This document shows positions 1-7,563 of a stretch of DNA of 64,000 nt, one piece after another. The position numbers were made by a program, and so were the translations under genes. Every line of letters begins with the position of its first letter. The first letter of the stretch is position 1. The notes under the pieces were generated by a model that saw only the letters and a list, made by a program, of their open reading frames with translations, was not told the DNA's origin and ran no database searches. This DNA is from Hyphomonadaceae bacterium (GTDB lineage: Bacteria; Pseudomonadota; Alphaproteobacteria; Caulobacterales; Aquidulcibacteraceae), in the NCBI GenBank assembly GCA_016791385.1, contig JAEUMR010000038.1:1-64000 (forward strand). The letters are read 5' to 3'.

Positions 1-91
1 GCACGAGTTCCTTGAGGAATCCCGCCAACACGCGTGACCATGCCAGATCGAACCTCGGTAGCGCCCAGCGAGGAGAGCGCGCTCCGCTCAT
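1..91 (-). CDS. ABC-2 type transporter permease, N-terminal fragment cut by the window edge
   Basis: Only the first 30 codons are inside the window. The ATG at 91-89 overlaps the TGA of the ATP-binding gene (ATGA), and the frame stays open to base 1, reading MSGARSPRWALPRFDLAW and on to RVLAGFLKELV. A short basic leader followed by an RVLA..KE segment is how YhhJ/YbhR-type ABC-2 permeases begin. Its place after HlyD and ATPase genes supports a membrane subunit of a drug- or metabolite-export pump. The family is inferred mainly from context because no membrane helix is yet visible. The downstream remainder would settle it. Confidence 0.6.
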   Translation of the reverse strand, partial: MSGARSPRWALPRFDLAWSRVLAGFLKELV

Positions 92-1017
92 TGGAAATTG
101 TCCATGCTGCCCGACATGAGGTAGATGAAGATTTCCTCGAACCCCGCTTCAATCGGCTCTATGCGCACGTGCGTCTGCGCCTGTTGCACCGAGCGGACGG
201 CGCGCTCCAACGCCGACGCGTCCTTGCCGCAAGCGTGAATTTCGGCGCCAAAGCGCGCGACAATGTCGACGCCCGGCGCGCGCTCCAAAAGCATCTGCGA
301 CTGCTGCAGCGGTCGCCCGGAAATGCGCCATCCGTGCAGGCCAACATGCTTAGGGATATCGGCGGTCGGCGCGTCGAGCAGTTTCTTGCCATAGGCGATG
401 TAAGCGATGGAATCGCACTGCACGGCTTCGTCCATGTAGTGCGTTGACACCAACGTTGTAACTCCCTGGGCGGCATAGCGCCTGATCTGGTCCCAGAAGT
501 CGCGGCGCGCTTTGGGGTCGACGCCGGCGGTCGGTTCGTCGAGCAGCAACAGATCCGGTTCGTGGATCATGCAGGCGGCGAGCGCGAGGCGTTGCTTCCA
601 GCCGCCCGACAACTTGCCCGCCAGTTGCGTTTGCCGCTCCGCGAGGCCGAGGTCGTGCAAGGCCTGATCGACGCGCTCGCCACGCCGGTCGAGACCGTAG
701 AGGCGCGTTATAAACTCCAGGTTTTCGCGGATCGACAAATCTTCGTAGAGCGAGAATTTCTGCGTCATGTAGCCGACGCGCTCTTTGATCTTGAGGCTGT
801 CGCGCAAGACATCGAAGCCCAGCACTTCGCCTTCGCCGCTCTCGGGCTTCAACAGGCCGCAGACCATGCGGATCGTCGTCGTCTTGCCGGAGCCATTGGG
901 GCCTAAGAAGCCATAGATGGCGCCGCGCGGCACTTTGAGGTCGAACTTGTCGACCACGGTGCGGTCGCCGAAGCGCTTAGTCAGCCCGCGCACGTCGATG
1001 ACGACGTCGCCGCTCAT
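88..1017 (-). CDS. ABC transporter ATP-binding protein (YbhF/CcmA-like export ATPase)
   Basis: This is a 309-residue cytoplasmic ATPase that would power an export pump. It has a Walker A GPNGSGKTT at residues 39-47, a Q-loop region (YMTQKFSLYEDL), a signature LSGGWKQRLALA (W replaces the usual Q, as often seen in this export subgroup), a Walker B LLLLDEP, and an H-loop STHYMDEA. The roughly 100-residue C-terminal tail is typical of the DrrA/YbhF type. The ATG at 1017-1015 overlaps the stop of the HlyD gene, and its own stop overlaps the permease ATG, so the order is HlyD-ATPase-permease with translational coupling. The substrate is unknown. Confidence 0.9.
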   Translation of the reverse strand: MSGDVVIDVRGLTKRFGDRTVVDKFDLKVPRGAIYGFLGPNGSGKTTTIRMVCGLLKPESGEGEVLGFDVLRDSLKIKERVGYMTQKFSLYEDLSIRENLEFITRLYGLDRRGERVDQALHDLGLAERQTQLAGKLSGGWKQRLALAACMIHEPDLLLLDEPTAGVDPKARRDFWDQIRRYAAQGVTTLVSTHYMDEAVQCDSIAYIAYGKKLLDAPTADIPKHVGLHGWRISGRPLQQSQMLLERAPGVDIVARFGAEIHACGKDASALERAVRSVQQAQTHVRIEPIEAGFEEIFIYLMSGSMDNFQ

Positions 1018-1841
1018 TCGCCGATCCGCACATCGACCGGCATGCCGGGCCGGATCGGGCCGGGCGCGTCGAGCCGCGCTTCAACCAGGAACACCAGCTT
1101 CTCGCGCTGATCGAGCGAGTAGATGACGGGCGGGGTGAATTGCGGTTCGCGGGCGATGAAGCTCACGCGCGCCGCGAGCGGGGTTTGACAGCCGTCGCAG
1201 GAGACGGCGACGCGCGCGCCGATCGCCAGCTGCGCCAGCATCGCTTCCGGCGCGAAGAAGCGCACCTTCATGTTCTGCGGCGGCAGCAGCGCAACAACGG
1301 GCTGGCCCGCAGTCACCACTTCGCCGGGGCGGCGGTAGATTTCTTCGATCGTGCCGGCTGCTGGCGCGACGCCATCGAGATCGCTCAGGCGCTGCTCGGC
1401 AAGATTGGTGGCGGCATAGGCCGCGCCCGCTTCACGCCGCGCTTGCGCCAGCTGCGCGTTGGCAGCGTCGAGTGCGGCGCGATCGGAATCGAGCCGCGCA
1501 CGCGGATAGAAGCCGCGCTCGAACAATTCGGCGCCGCGCGCGTAATTGCGCTGCGCCAAGGTCGCCTGCGCCTGCGCCGTGCGCACCGCCTGCGAAGCCG
1601 CCGCGCCTTGCGCGCTGGCCGATTGCGCGCTGTACGAAAGCCGGTCTGGGTCGAGCGCGAACACTTGCGCGCCAGCTTCCACGTGGTCGCCCTCGCGCAC
1701 ATTCAGCTGGCGCAGAACGCCGCTCTCCTGGCTGGCGAGATAGACATAATCCGCTTCGCCGTAGCCTTGCAGCACGCTGTCAGGCGCGCGCGCGCAGGCA
1801 AAACCCGCAAGCAAGAGCGGAAGCAACAGAAGGCGCTTCAT
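1014..1841 (-). CDS. HlyD/EmrA-family periplasmic adaptor (membrane fusion protein)
   Basis: The 275-residue product starts with a hydrophobic leader (MKRLLLLPLLLAGFACA), then a biotinyl/lipoyl-like half (SQESGVLRQLNVREGDHVEAGAQVFALDPD), a long Ala/Gln/Arg helical hairpin (about residues 75-145), and the second lipoyl half plus beta barrel (GTIEEIYRRPGEVVTAGQPVVALLPP). It would bridge the ABC pump to an outer-membrane channel or act as a tether. The lipobox is imperfect (GFAC), so lipid anchoring is uncertain. The start at 1841 was chosen because its ATG overlaps the TetR stop (ATGA) and begins a signal sequence; the frame is open upstream, but without one. Confidence 0.88.
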   Translation of the reverse strand: MKRLLLLPLLLAGFACARAPDSVLQGYGEADYVYLASQESGVLRQLNVREGDHVEAGAQVFALDPDRLSYSAQSASAQGAAASQAVRTAQAQATLAQRNYARGAELFERGFYPRARLDSDRAALDAANAQLAQARREAGAAYAATNLAEQRLSDLDGVAPAAGTIEEIYRRPGEVVTAGQPVVALLPPQNMKVRFFAPEAMLAQLAIGARVAVSCDGCQTPLAARVSFIAREPQFTPPVIYSLDQREKLVFLVEARLDAPGPIRPGMPVDVRIGE

Positions 1842-2464
1842 GAGCGCGGCTCCAATCCGTGCGTCAAGAGATCGATCTGGTTTTGAATCAGGTTTTCCGG
1901 CTGCGTGAGAGCGCTTTCGCCCCGCAGCACATGTGTCCATAGCGCTTCGAACAGCAGCGGGCCGACCAGCGCGCGAACGACGGCGTCCTTGTCGATGCGG
2001 CGGAACACGCCTTTGGCCATGCCGGCTTCGACCAGCGACTCGATCGCGCTGCGCGCCGTTTCGACCACATGTGTGCGGTAATATTCGGCAATCTCAGGGA
2101 AGCGGCCCGAGATGCCAATCACGAGACGCGGCACTGCGAACACAGCCGGATCGGCCAGGCGATGCGCGGCGGCGGTCGCCAGCACGCGCAGCGCCATCAT
2201 CGGATCGGCCTTGCCTGCCTCGGCCAGCGTCTTCGCCTGACGCGCCAGTGGCGACACCTTCGCCTCGATCAGCGCCTCAAGCAGAGCCAGCTTGGAGGTG
2301 AAGTAGAGATAGATCGCCGCTTTCGAGATCCCGGCCCGTTTGGCGATGTCTTCCATCCGGGCCGCGTCGAAGCCGCGAGCAGTGAACTCGGCCAAGGCGG
2401 CGTCCAGAATTTCTTCCGGACGCGCCTCAGCGCGGCGGCGCCACCGGGGGGAGGAGGGGACCAT
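1838..2464 (-). CDS. TetR/AcrR-family transcriptional regulator
   Basis: The product is a 208-residue repressor-type protein. The N-terminal helix-turn-helix is clear: EEILDAALAEFTARGFDAARMEDIAKRAGIS and on through KAAIYLYFTSKLAL, ending near residue 60. The rest is a helical ligand-binding and dimerisation domain. It is the first gene of the HlyD-ABC-permease operon, and its stop overlaps the HlyD start. A perfect palindrome lies only 7 bases before its ATG, which suggests autorepression and co-control of the pump. There is no convincing Shine-Dalgarno sequence between the palindrome and the ATG, so the transcript may be leaderless or nearly so. The inducer is unknown. Confidence 0.92.
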   Translation of the reverse strand: MVPSSPRWRRRAEARPEEILDAALAEFTARGFDAARMEDIAKRAGISKAAIYLYFTSKLALLEALIEAKVSPLARQAKTLAEAGKADPMMALRVLATAAAHRLADPAVFAVPRLVIGISGRFPEIAEYYRTHVVETARSAIESLVEAGMAKGVFRRIDKDAVVRALVGPLLFEALWTHVLRGESALTQPENLIQNQIDLLTHGLEPRS

Positions 2465-2471
2465 CTGTCAT

Positions 2472-2495
2472 ATATAACTGACCGGTCAGTTATAT
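2472..2495. promoter_or_regulatory. Perfect 24-bp palindromic operator for the adjacent TetR regulator
   Basis: A perfect inverted repeat is centred between 2483 and 2484, with core ACTGACCGGTCAGT flanked by AT-rich arms (TATA on each side). It lies 7 bases from the TetR ATG and about 40 bases from the first possible start of the divergent cyclase gene. The ACCGGT core with mirrored flanks is typical of TetR operators. The AT-rich arms may also hold the -10 element, so binding would block RNA polymerase. Binding by this TetR is inferred from position and symmetry. Confidence 0.75.
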
Positions 2496-2534
2496 GCAAG
2501 CGAAAGTTGGCTCGACCCTGGCGAGGGCAGGAGC

Positions 2535-4082
2535 GTGCCCGCCGTCATGGCTCGTCACCCAGTTCTGGCGCAGAGGATGGCGTTGCGTGGGCGAGACGTT
2601 ATCTTGCCGCCGGGCGCGCGTGGGGAAGTGACCGTGGCAGAGCATCCGAGCGAAGAACGTACAATTCGATTGGCCTCGATCGTGTCGATCGACATCGTCG
2701 GCTTCTCAACCATGTCGGAGCGCGATCAGCGCAACGCAGCGCGCAAGGTCGAAGGGCTGCGCGCGCGCATCCAGACCGTGGCTGCCAAGCATGGCGGGCG
2801 CCTGTTCAACACCGCCGGCGACGGCTTCATGCTGGAGTTCGCCTCGGCCGGTTCTGCGCTCGGCGCGATCCAAGACATTCTCGACAAGCGCGCGAAGGGC
2901 GAGCCGCCGATCCGCGTCGGCGCGCACGTGGGCGACGTCGTCGTCACCGCGACGGAAGATTTGCTCGGCCACGGCGTGAACGTTGCGGCGCGGCTGCAGG
3001 AATTGGCGGAGCCAGGCACGGCGCTGGTTTCGGCCGAGTTTCGTTCTATGGCGCGCTCAAGTCCGACCGCCGCCTTCCAGGCGAAGGGGCAGAAGCCGCT
3101 CGAGAACATCGACCAGCGCGTGCAGACGTTCGAGATCTTGTCGCGCCGGCAGAAATTCGCGCGCATGACGCGGCGCGTCGCGGGCATTGCCGTAGCTGTG
3201 CTTGTGCTCGGCGCCGCCGCGTATTTCGGCCCCACCATTTGGGGTTTCGCGCAGCCCTACATCAACGGCGCGACCACCGAGCAAGGGACGGGGGCCGCCA
3301 CGACGACGGCGCCGCCGAATGAAATTATCGGCGAAGAAGTTGGCCCAACGCCGGTGACCTACACGGCCGGCCACACGATGACGGATTGCGCTTCGTGTCC
3401 GGAGATGGTCGTGATGCCGGGCGGGCTCTTCACCATGGGTTCGCCCGCAACCGAGGCGGGACGCGGCCGCGATGAGGGGCCGCAACGCGAAGTTTCGATC
3501 GCCCCGTTTGCAATGGGCAAGACCGAGATCACCTTCGCGCAATGGGACGCGTGCCTCGCTGGCGGCGGTTGCAATGGCTATTCGCCGAACGATGGCGGCT
3601 GGGGCCGCGGCAACCGGCCGGTTTCCAACGTCTCGTGGAACGACGTGCAATCCTATCTTGAGTGGCTGAACGCCCAGGCGGGCGGCTTGCGCTATCGCCT
3701 CGCAACGGAAGCTGAGTGGGAATACGCCGCGCGCGCCGGCGCGACGGATGCCTATGCGTTTGGGCCGCGCGTGACGGCGACCCAAGCAACCTACCGTGCG
3801 CGCCAGACGAGTCCTGTCGCTGCGCACGACGCCAATGCGTGGGGTCTGTTCGACATGCACGGCAATGTCGGCGAGTGGGTCGAGGATTGCTATGCAGCCT
3901 CTTACGACCTCGCGCCCATCGACGGGGCAGCGGTGCAGGCGGAGACTTGCGCCCGCCGGGTTTACCGCGGCGGCGGCTTCGCCGACCAGGCGCCGGTGCT
4001 TCGTGCTGCGGCGCGCCAATCGGCGCCGCCGGACCGCCGCATCGTCGGCGTGGGCTTCCGCGTGGCGCGCGCGCTCGACTGA
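2535..4082 (+). CDS. Membrane class III adenylate/guanylate cyclase fused to a SUMF1 (FGE-sulfatase) fold domain
   Basis: This is a 515-residue fusion. Residues 45-200 form a class III cyclase catalytic domain, with metal aspartates in SIDIVGFS (D53) and NTAGDGFM (D96) and the transition-state Asn/Arg in GVNVAARL (N149, R153). One membrane helix follows (about 214-232), then a linker, then a SUMF1 domain (about 290-513: MVVMPGGLFTMGS, RLATEAEWEYAARAG, FDMHGNVGEWVEDC, YRGGGF). The active-site cysteines of true formylglycine-generating enzymes after RGG are missing, so this domain is probably a ligand-binding or structural version. Six cysteines lie on the presumed periplasmic side. The GTG at 2535 has a poor Shine-Dalgarno; GTG 2634, just after GGGGAAG and 11 codons before the domain, is a good alternative start. 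A CpdA-like phosphodiesterase follows. Confidence 0.87.
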   Translation: MPAVMARHPVLAQRMALRGRDVILPPGARGEVTVAEHPSEERTIRLASIVSIDIVGFSTMSERDQRNAARKVEGLRARIQTVAAKHGGRLFNTAGDGFMLEFASAGSALGAIQDILDKRAKGEPPIRVGAHVGDVVVTATEDLLGHGVNVAARLQELAEPGTALVSAEFRSMARSSPTAAFQAKGQKPLENIDQRVQTFEILSRRQKFARMTRRVAGIAVAVLVLGAAAYFGPTIWGFAQPYINGATTEQGTGAATTTAPPNEIIGEEVGPTPVTYTAGHTMTDCASCPEMVVMPGGLFTMGSPATEAGRGRDEGPQREVSIAPFAMGKTEITFAQWDACLAGGGCNGYSPNDGGWGRGNRPVSNVSWNDVQSYLEWLNAQAGGLRYRLATEAEWEYAARAGATDAYAFGPRVTATQATYRARQTSPVAAHDANAWGLFDMHGNVGEWVEDCYAASYDLAPIDGAAVQAETCARRVYRGGGFADQAPVLRAAARQSAPPDRRIVGVGFRVARALD

Positions 4083-4087
4083 TTTGC

Positions 4088-4103
4088 TGTGACCGCGGGC
4101 ACA
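4088..4103. promoter_or_regulatory. CRP/CAP-like binding site (TGTGA-N6-GCACA)
   Basis: TGTGACCGCGGGCACA matches the TGTGA-N6-TCACA consensus of CRP-family proteins at 9 of 10 defined positions. It lies 6 bases after the cyclase stop and about 62 bases before the phosphodiesterase ATG. The location between a cAMP-making and a cAMP-degrading gene makes feedback control of the second gene plausible. A second palindrome, CATGGCG-CA-CGCCATG at 4113-4128, follows closely. Function is inference; a single site in a GC-rich genome could be chance. Confidence 0.45.
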
Positions 4104-4165
4104 GACAATGCACATGGCGCACGCCATGCTCGCCGTTTCGGGGGAGAGCGGCAGCTGGGGTGCGC

Positions 4166-4924
4166 ATGAGCGGCAAGTTCGTCCTTGCACAGATTTCCGA
4201 CACGCATGTCCGCGCCGACGATAGCGGCGAGGCGGCGCGTAAGCTGCGCTGCGCGCTCAAGCAGGCGCGCCAGTACCAAGCCGATGTCATCTTGCTCACC
4301 GGCGATCTGGTGAACGATGAGCGGCCCGAAGAATACGCGGCGCTCAAGCATGCGCTGGCCGATCCGCCGGCGCCGCTGTTTCTGATGCCAGGCAACCATG
4401 ACGACCGCGATCTGATCCGGCGCACCTTCCCTGAGCACGATTACCTGCCGCGCGAGGGCTTCCTTTCGTATGCCATCGAGCACTTCCCGATCCGCGTTGT
4501 CGCGCTCGACCAGATCGTTCCAGGTGAGACGCACGGCCTGCTCACGCCGCCGCAGGCTGACTGGCTCGACCGCACGCTGAGCGCCGGGCCGGATCGGCCG
4601 ACGCTGCTCGCGCTGCACCATCCGCCATTCCTAACTCACGATGTTCTGTTCGATCGCATCGGTCTCTTAGACGCCGGCCTCCTGGCGCCGGTGGTAGCGA
4701 AACACCGCCAGGTAATGCGCGTGATCTGCGGGCACCATCATCGCGTCGCGATCGGGCAGATTGCGCACGCGCCAGTCATCGTCGCGCCCTCTACCTCATG
4801 GGTGTACGGCTTGGCGTTGTCCGACGAGCAGCCGATCGCGCCGGTAACGCCGGAGCAAACCGGATGGATGCTGCACGTCTGGACGGAGAGCGGCGGTTTC
4901 GCCAGCCATTTCATGGGAATTTGA
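4166..4924 (+). CDS. CpdA-like metallophosphoesterase (probable 3',5'-cyclic nucleotide phosphodiesterase)
   Basis: The 252-residue calcineurin-type phosphoesterase carries all five metal motifs: D12-x-H14 in ISDTH, GD at 46-47, GNHDD at 76-80, HH at 151-152, and GHHH at 189-192. Length and motif spacing fit class III cyclic nucleotide phosphodiesterases (CpdA/Rv0805 type) better than larger phosphatases. It would hydrolyse cAMP or cGMP in the cytoplasm. The ATG at 4166 follows a GGGG-containing site and begins a compact domain; the frame upstream is open but only antisense-like. Adjacency to the cyclase and a CRP-like box supports cyclic nucleotide turnover, though other phosphodiester substrates are possible. 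Confidence 0.85.
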   Translation: MSGKFVLAQISDTHVRADDSGEAARKLRCALKQARQYQADVILLTGDLVNDERPEEYAALKHALADPPAPLFLMPGNHDDRDLIRRTFPEHDYLPREGFLSYAIEHFPIRVVALDQIVPGETHGLLTPPQADWLDRTLSAGPDRPTLLALHHPPFLTHDVLFDRIGLLDAGLLAPVVAKHRQVMRVICGHHHRVAIGQIAHAPVIVAPSTSWVYGLALSDEQPIAPVTPEQTGWMLHVWTESGGFASHFMGI

Positions 4925-5258
4925 GCCAGGGGTGCGCGCTGCGCTGCTTCGGTTACCGCGTTAACATTTGCGGTGATGGGACGAACGCTGGCGAGCAAAT
5001 CCGACTACTGCCCGCCAGCGCCGTCAGGCCCCAGTACTCCCGTGCGCGAGAGAAACGGCGCTCGCGTCCGCGGTCAATTCACGTCGCAAGCTGTACAAGA
5101 TGATTTCAGCACTGCGCTGACTAAAACGTCACACTTTGTGAGCAACGGCATGATCGCCTCCCATGCGCGCAAAAGGCGTTTGACCTCGCCGGGAAATCCG
5201 TGTGTCTTCCGCGCCGCTCCGACTACATCTGTATGAACTTTTTCGCGAGGATAACGGG
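4925..5258. other. Intergenic region without a convincing gene
   Basis: This 334-base stretch is less GC-biased than its neighbours. An 87-codon frame (4973-5236, plus) is open but has no good ribosome binding site or domain and runs into the next gene, so I do not call it. A short palindrome, TCACA-CTT-TGTGA, sits at 5129-5141; its half sites face the wrong way and are too close for a CRP dimer. The promoter of the gene at 5259 should be here, but no clear -35/-10 pair stands out. Confidence 0.5.
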
Positions 5259-5825
5259 ATGCCCGGTATCACGAAGCGTTTCCGTTGGGGCGACAGCGTG
5301 AACGACAATTTGCATCTGTTCGCGACCGGCGAATTGAACGCCGCCAGACGCAAAAGCAAGAAACTGATCAAGGACTTCACCGATCCCGAGTTGGAGGGCG
5401 AAGGTTATCGCAGCGCGACATTCGTGTTCGATGTTTTCACTCACGTGTTTCGCCTTGCCTACCAGTACGACGCCGAAGAATGGGTGATTGAGGTCGATCT
5501 CGATGAACTGGACCCGATGAAGCGCGGCGGGAAGCGGGGCAAGAGCACAAGCGCTGCGCATTCGCCGAGGCGGCGGCGCGGCGGGCCGCCGGGCGGCGGC
5601 TCAAACGCGCGCAGGGAGGCGAGAGCAGCCGCTGCTTATCGCAGACCGTCCTCTTCGCACCTCATGGCGAGTGTGATCTCCGCGTTGGGAAACATGGCGC
5701 GGTCCACCGCGTTCTTGAACGATCCGCCCGCGGCCCCGAGCGTCAGTGCGGTCGCGAGGTTAGCGTCGGGTAACGCGACAGAGGGCGACGCGCGCGGCAC
5801 AATACGGGAGCTTTCTCTGCAGTAG
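5259..5825 (+). CDS. Hypothetical protein
   Basis: This frame encodes 188 residues with no recognised family. The first 95 or so residues look like a folded small protein (RFRWGDSVNDNLHLFATGELN, then FVFDVFTHVFRLAYQYDAEEWVIEVDLDELD), with alternating hydrophobic strands and acidic residues. After DPMKRGGKRGKS the composition changes sharply to Arg/Gly/Pro/Ser and low complexity, so the C-terminal half may be a disordered tail or the result of a frameshift or sequencing error near 5520-5600. The ATG at 5259 has GAGGA 8 bases upstream and is preferred to the first ATG of the frame at 5202. The next gene, 114 bases away on the same strand, is an antitoxin-like protein. Confidence 0.55.
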   Translation: MPGITKRFRWGDSVNDNLHLFATGELNAARRKSKKLIKDFTDPELEGEGYRSATFVFDVFTHVFRLAYQYDAEEWVIEVDLDELDPMKRGGKRGKSTSAAHSPRRRRGGPPGGGSNARREARAAAAYRRPSSSHLMASVISALGNMARSTAFLNDPPAAPSVSAVARLASGNATEGDARGTIRELSLQ

Positions 5826-5939
5826 CGTAGACGGGCCGTTAGGAATTAGCCCGGCAAAGCTCCAGGCGCATTCTGCACGCGTATTTGCGAGCCCGTGGAG
5901 CCTTGCTCGCCCTTGCGCGTTGCCGGAGCAGTCGAGCGG

Positions 5940-6293
5940 ATGAGCGAAATGGCCGGAAAAACGGGAAAACGCGGCGCGCAAGGCGCACGGTCTTTTTCCA
6001 CTTCGGAAGGGCGCGCGAACTTTGCGCTCGCGCTCGAAACGGCGGGCAGGGAAAAAACCGTGGTCGGGTTCGACCGTTACGGCCAGCCGGTTGCAGCGCT
6101 GGTGCCGATCGAGGCGGTACAGATGCTTGCAGGCCACGGCGATGTCGATCCCGCCGCGCGGGCGAAGATCGTGCGGATGGCTAAGGCGTTCCTCGGCGGC
6201 GGCGCGCCGGCTGAGCCCAAAACCAAGGCCGCTAAGAAGAAGTCCGGCAAGGCCGTGAAGAGCGCCAAGAAAACCACCCGCTCGCGCCGCTAG
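5940..6293 (+). CDS. Phd/YefM-like antitoxin-fold protein with lysine-rich C-terminal tail, no toxin partner seen
   Basis: The 117-residue protein contains a Phd/YefM-type core, about residues 18-60 ([18 protein letters not shown], then [22 protein letters not shown]), with the usual order of S-E-x-R-x-N-F helix and V-x-x-x-G-x-P-x-A-x-L-V-P strand. The last 30 residues are a basic [21 protein letters not shown]-type tail like histone H1 or HU extensions, probably for DNA binding. Type II antitoxins normally have a toxin gene directly after them; here the next gene is class III ADH 160 bases on. The ATG at 5940 is preferred over an upstream GTG (5895). The TAG stop is supplied by an intergenic repeat. 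Confidence 0.65.
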   Translation: MSEMAGKTGKRGAQGARSFSTSEGRANFALALETAGREKTVVGFDRYGQPVAALVPIEAVQMLAGHGDVDPAARAKIVRMAKAFLGGGAPAEPKTKAAKKKSGKAVKSAKKTTRSRR

Positions 6294-6395
6294 AGCATTT
6301 TCCGACGAAGTGGATGCCGGTTCGGCGCCAGGAAATGCGACCAAACAAGGAGCTAGAGCCCCGACCCGATGCAATCGGGTCGGAACAGGCTCTAG
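6290..6395. repeat. Intergenic repeat-like element with terminal inverted ends and a long hairpin
   Basis: The element starts CTAGAGC (6290-6296) and ends with its complement GCTCTAG (6389-6395). A direct copy of CTAGAGC occurs inside at 6353. From 6353 a strong hairpin forms: CTAGAGCC pairs with GGCTCTAG, and inside it CCGACCCGAT (6361-6370) pairs with ATCGGGTCGG (6374-6383) around a GCA loop. The left part (CATTTTCCGACGAAGTGG and on to GGAAATGCGACC) resembles intergenic repeats I recall from alphaproteobacterial genomes. The element provides the TAG stop of the antitoxin-like gene, and the hairpin may end its transcript. Confidence 0.6.
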
Positions 6396-6453
6396 GCGCC
6401 GCGACAGGAAACGCAGCGCCGTCTATAAGCCGCTCACACGGAGGAGCGGCGTT

Positions 6454-7563
6454 ATGAAGACACGTGCGGCGGTTGCGTTCGAGGCGAAGAAGCCTCTGGA
6501 GATCGTCGAAGTCGATCTGGAAGGACCTCGCGCAGGCGAGGTGCTGGTCGAGATCAAGGCGACCGGCATCTGTCACACCGACGCCTACACGCTCGACGGC
6601 CTCGACAGCGAAGGCATCTTTCCCTCGATCCTTGGCCATGAAGGCGCGGGCATTGTGCGCGAAGTCGGCGCGGGCGTGACCAGCGTCGCCCCCGGCGATC
6701 ACGTCATTCCGCTCTACACGCCCGAATGCCGCCAGTGCAAAAGCTGCCTCTCGCGCAAGACCAATCTCTGCACCGCCATCCGCGCTACCCAGGGCAAAGG
6801 CTTGATGCCGGATGGCAGCTCGCGCTTCTCCTACAAGGGCAAGCCGATCGCGCACTACATGGGTTGCTCGACATTCTCGAACTTCACCGTGTTGCCGGAG
6901 ATCGCGGTGGCGAAGATCCGCAACGACGCGCCGTTCGACAAGGCTTGCTATATCGGCTGCGGCGTGACGACGGGTGTAGGCGCGGTGGTGAACACCGCCA
7001 AGGTGGAGCCGGGCGCCAACGTCATCGTGTTCGGCTTGGGCGGCATCGGTCTCAACGTGATCCAGGGCGCCAAGCTGGTCGGCGCCAATATGATCGTCGG
7101 CGTCGACATCAATCCGGCGCGCGAGGAATGGGGCAGGCGCTTCGGCGCCACGCACTTCGTCAATCCGAACAGCGTGAAGGGCGACCTCGTCGCGCACCTG
7201 GTCGAACTTACCGGCGGCGGCGCCGACTACACCTTCGACTGCACCGGCAACACGCAAGTGATGCGCACCGCGCTGGAAGCCTGCCATCGCGGCTGGGGCG
7301 AGAGCATCATCATCGGCGTCGCCGAATCCGGCAAGGAAATCGCCACGCGCCCGTTCCAGTTGGTGACGGGCCGGGTCTGGAAGGGGACGGCGTTTGGCGG
7401 CGCACGCGGACGCACCGACGTGCCGAAGATCGTCGACTGGTACATGGACAAGAAGATCGAGATCGACCCGATGATCACGCACGTCCTGCCGCTCGAACGC
7501 ATCAACGACGCCTTCGACCTGATGCACAAGGGCGAGAGCATCCGCAGCGTGGTGGTGTATTGA
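6454..7563 (+). CDS. frmA: Class III alcohol dehydrogenase / S-(hydroxymethyl)glutathione dehydrogenase
   Basis: This 369-residue zinc enzyme oxidises S-hydroxymethylglutathione (from formaldehyde and glutathione) to S-formylglutathione with NAD, and also reduces S-nitrosoglutathione. Catalytic zinc ligands are C40, H62 and C169; structural zinc ligands are C92, C95, C98 and C106 ([16 protein letters not shown]). The Rossmann motif GLGGIG is at 194-199. R110 in [11 protein letters not shown] corresponds to the arginine that marks class III enzymes. The ATG follows GGAGGAG by 7 bases. It is first in a tight operon with a thioredoxin-fold protein (stop/start overlap TGATG) and a GFA-family protein. 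Its length is normal for the family. The symbol adhC is also used. Confidence 0.95.
   Translation: MKTRAAVAFEAKKPLEIVEVDLEGPRAGEVLVEIKATGICHTDAYTLDGLDSEGIFPSILGHEGAGIVREVGAGVTSVAPGDHVIPLYTPECRQCKSCLSRKTNLCTAIRATQGKGLMPDGSSRFSYKGKPIAHYMGCSTFSNFTVLPEIAVAKIRNDAPFDKACYIGCGVTTGVGAVVNTAKVEPGANVIVFGLGGIGLNVIQGAKLVGANMIVGVDINPAREEWGRRFGATHFVNPNSVKGDLVAHLVELTGGGADYTFDCTGNTQVMRTALEACHRGWGESIIIGVAESGKEIATRPFQLVTGRVWKGTAFGGARGRTDVPKIVDWYMDKKIEIDPMITHVLPLERINDAFDLMHKGESIRSVVVY

Noticed and set aside
2535-4082. Calling the C-terminal domain an active formylglycine-generating enzyme
   Set aside because: The cysteines needed by FGE after the RGG motif are absent, and no sulfatase gene is nearby.
5129-5141. 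TCACA-CTT-TGTGA palindrome as a CRP site
   Set aside because: The half sites are in the wrong relative orientation and only 3 bases apart, not the TGTGA-N6-TCACA arrangement.
4973-5236. An 87-codon plus-strand frame
   Set aside because: No ribosome binding site, no domain, and it overlaps the upstream start region of the next gene in another frame.
5940-6453. A toxin gene for the Phd/YefM-like protein
   Set aside because: No frame of toxin size follows: the next 160 bases hold the repeat and the class III ADH ribosome binding site. The gene upstream (5259-5825) does not resemble PIN, RelE, Doc or other known toxins.
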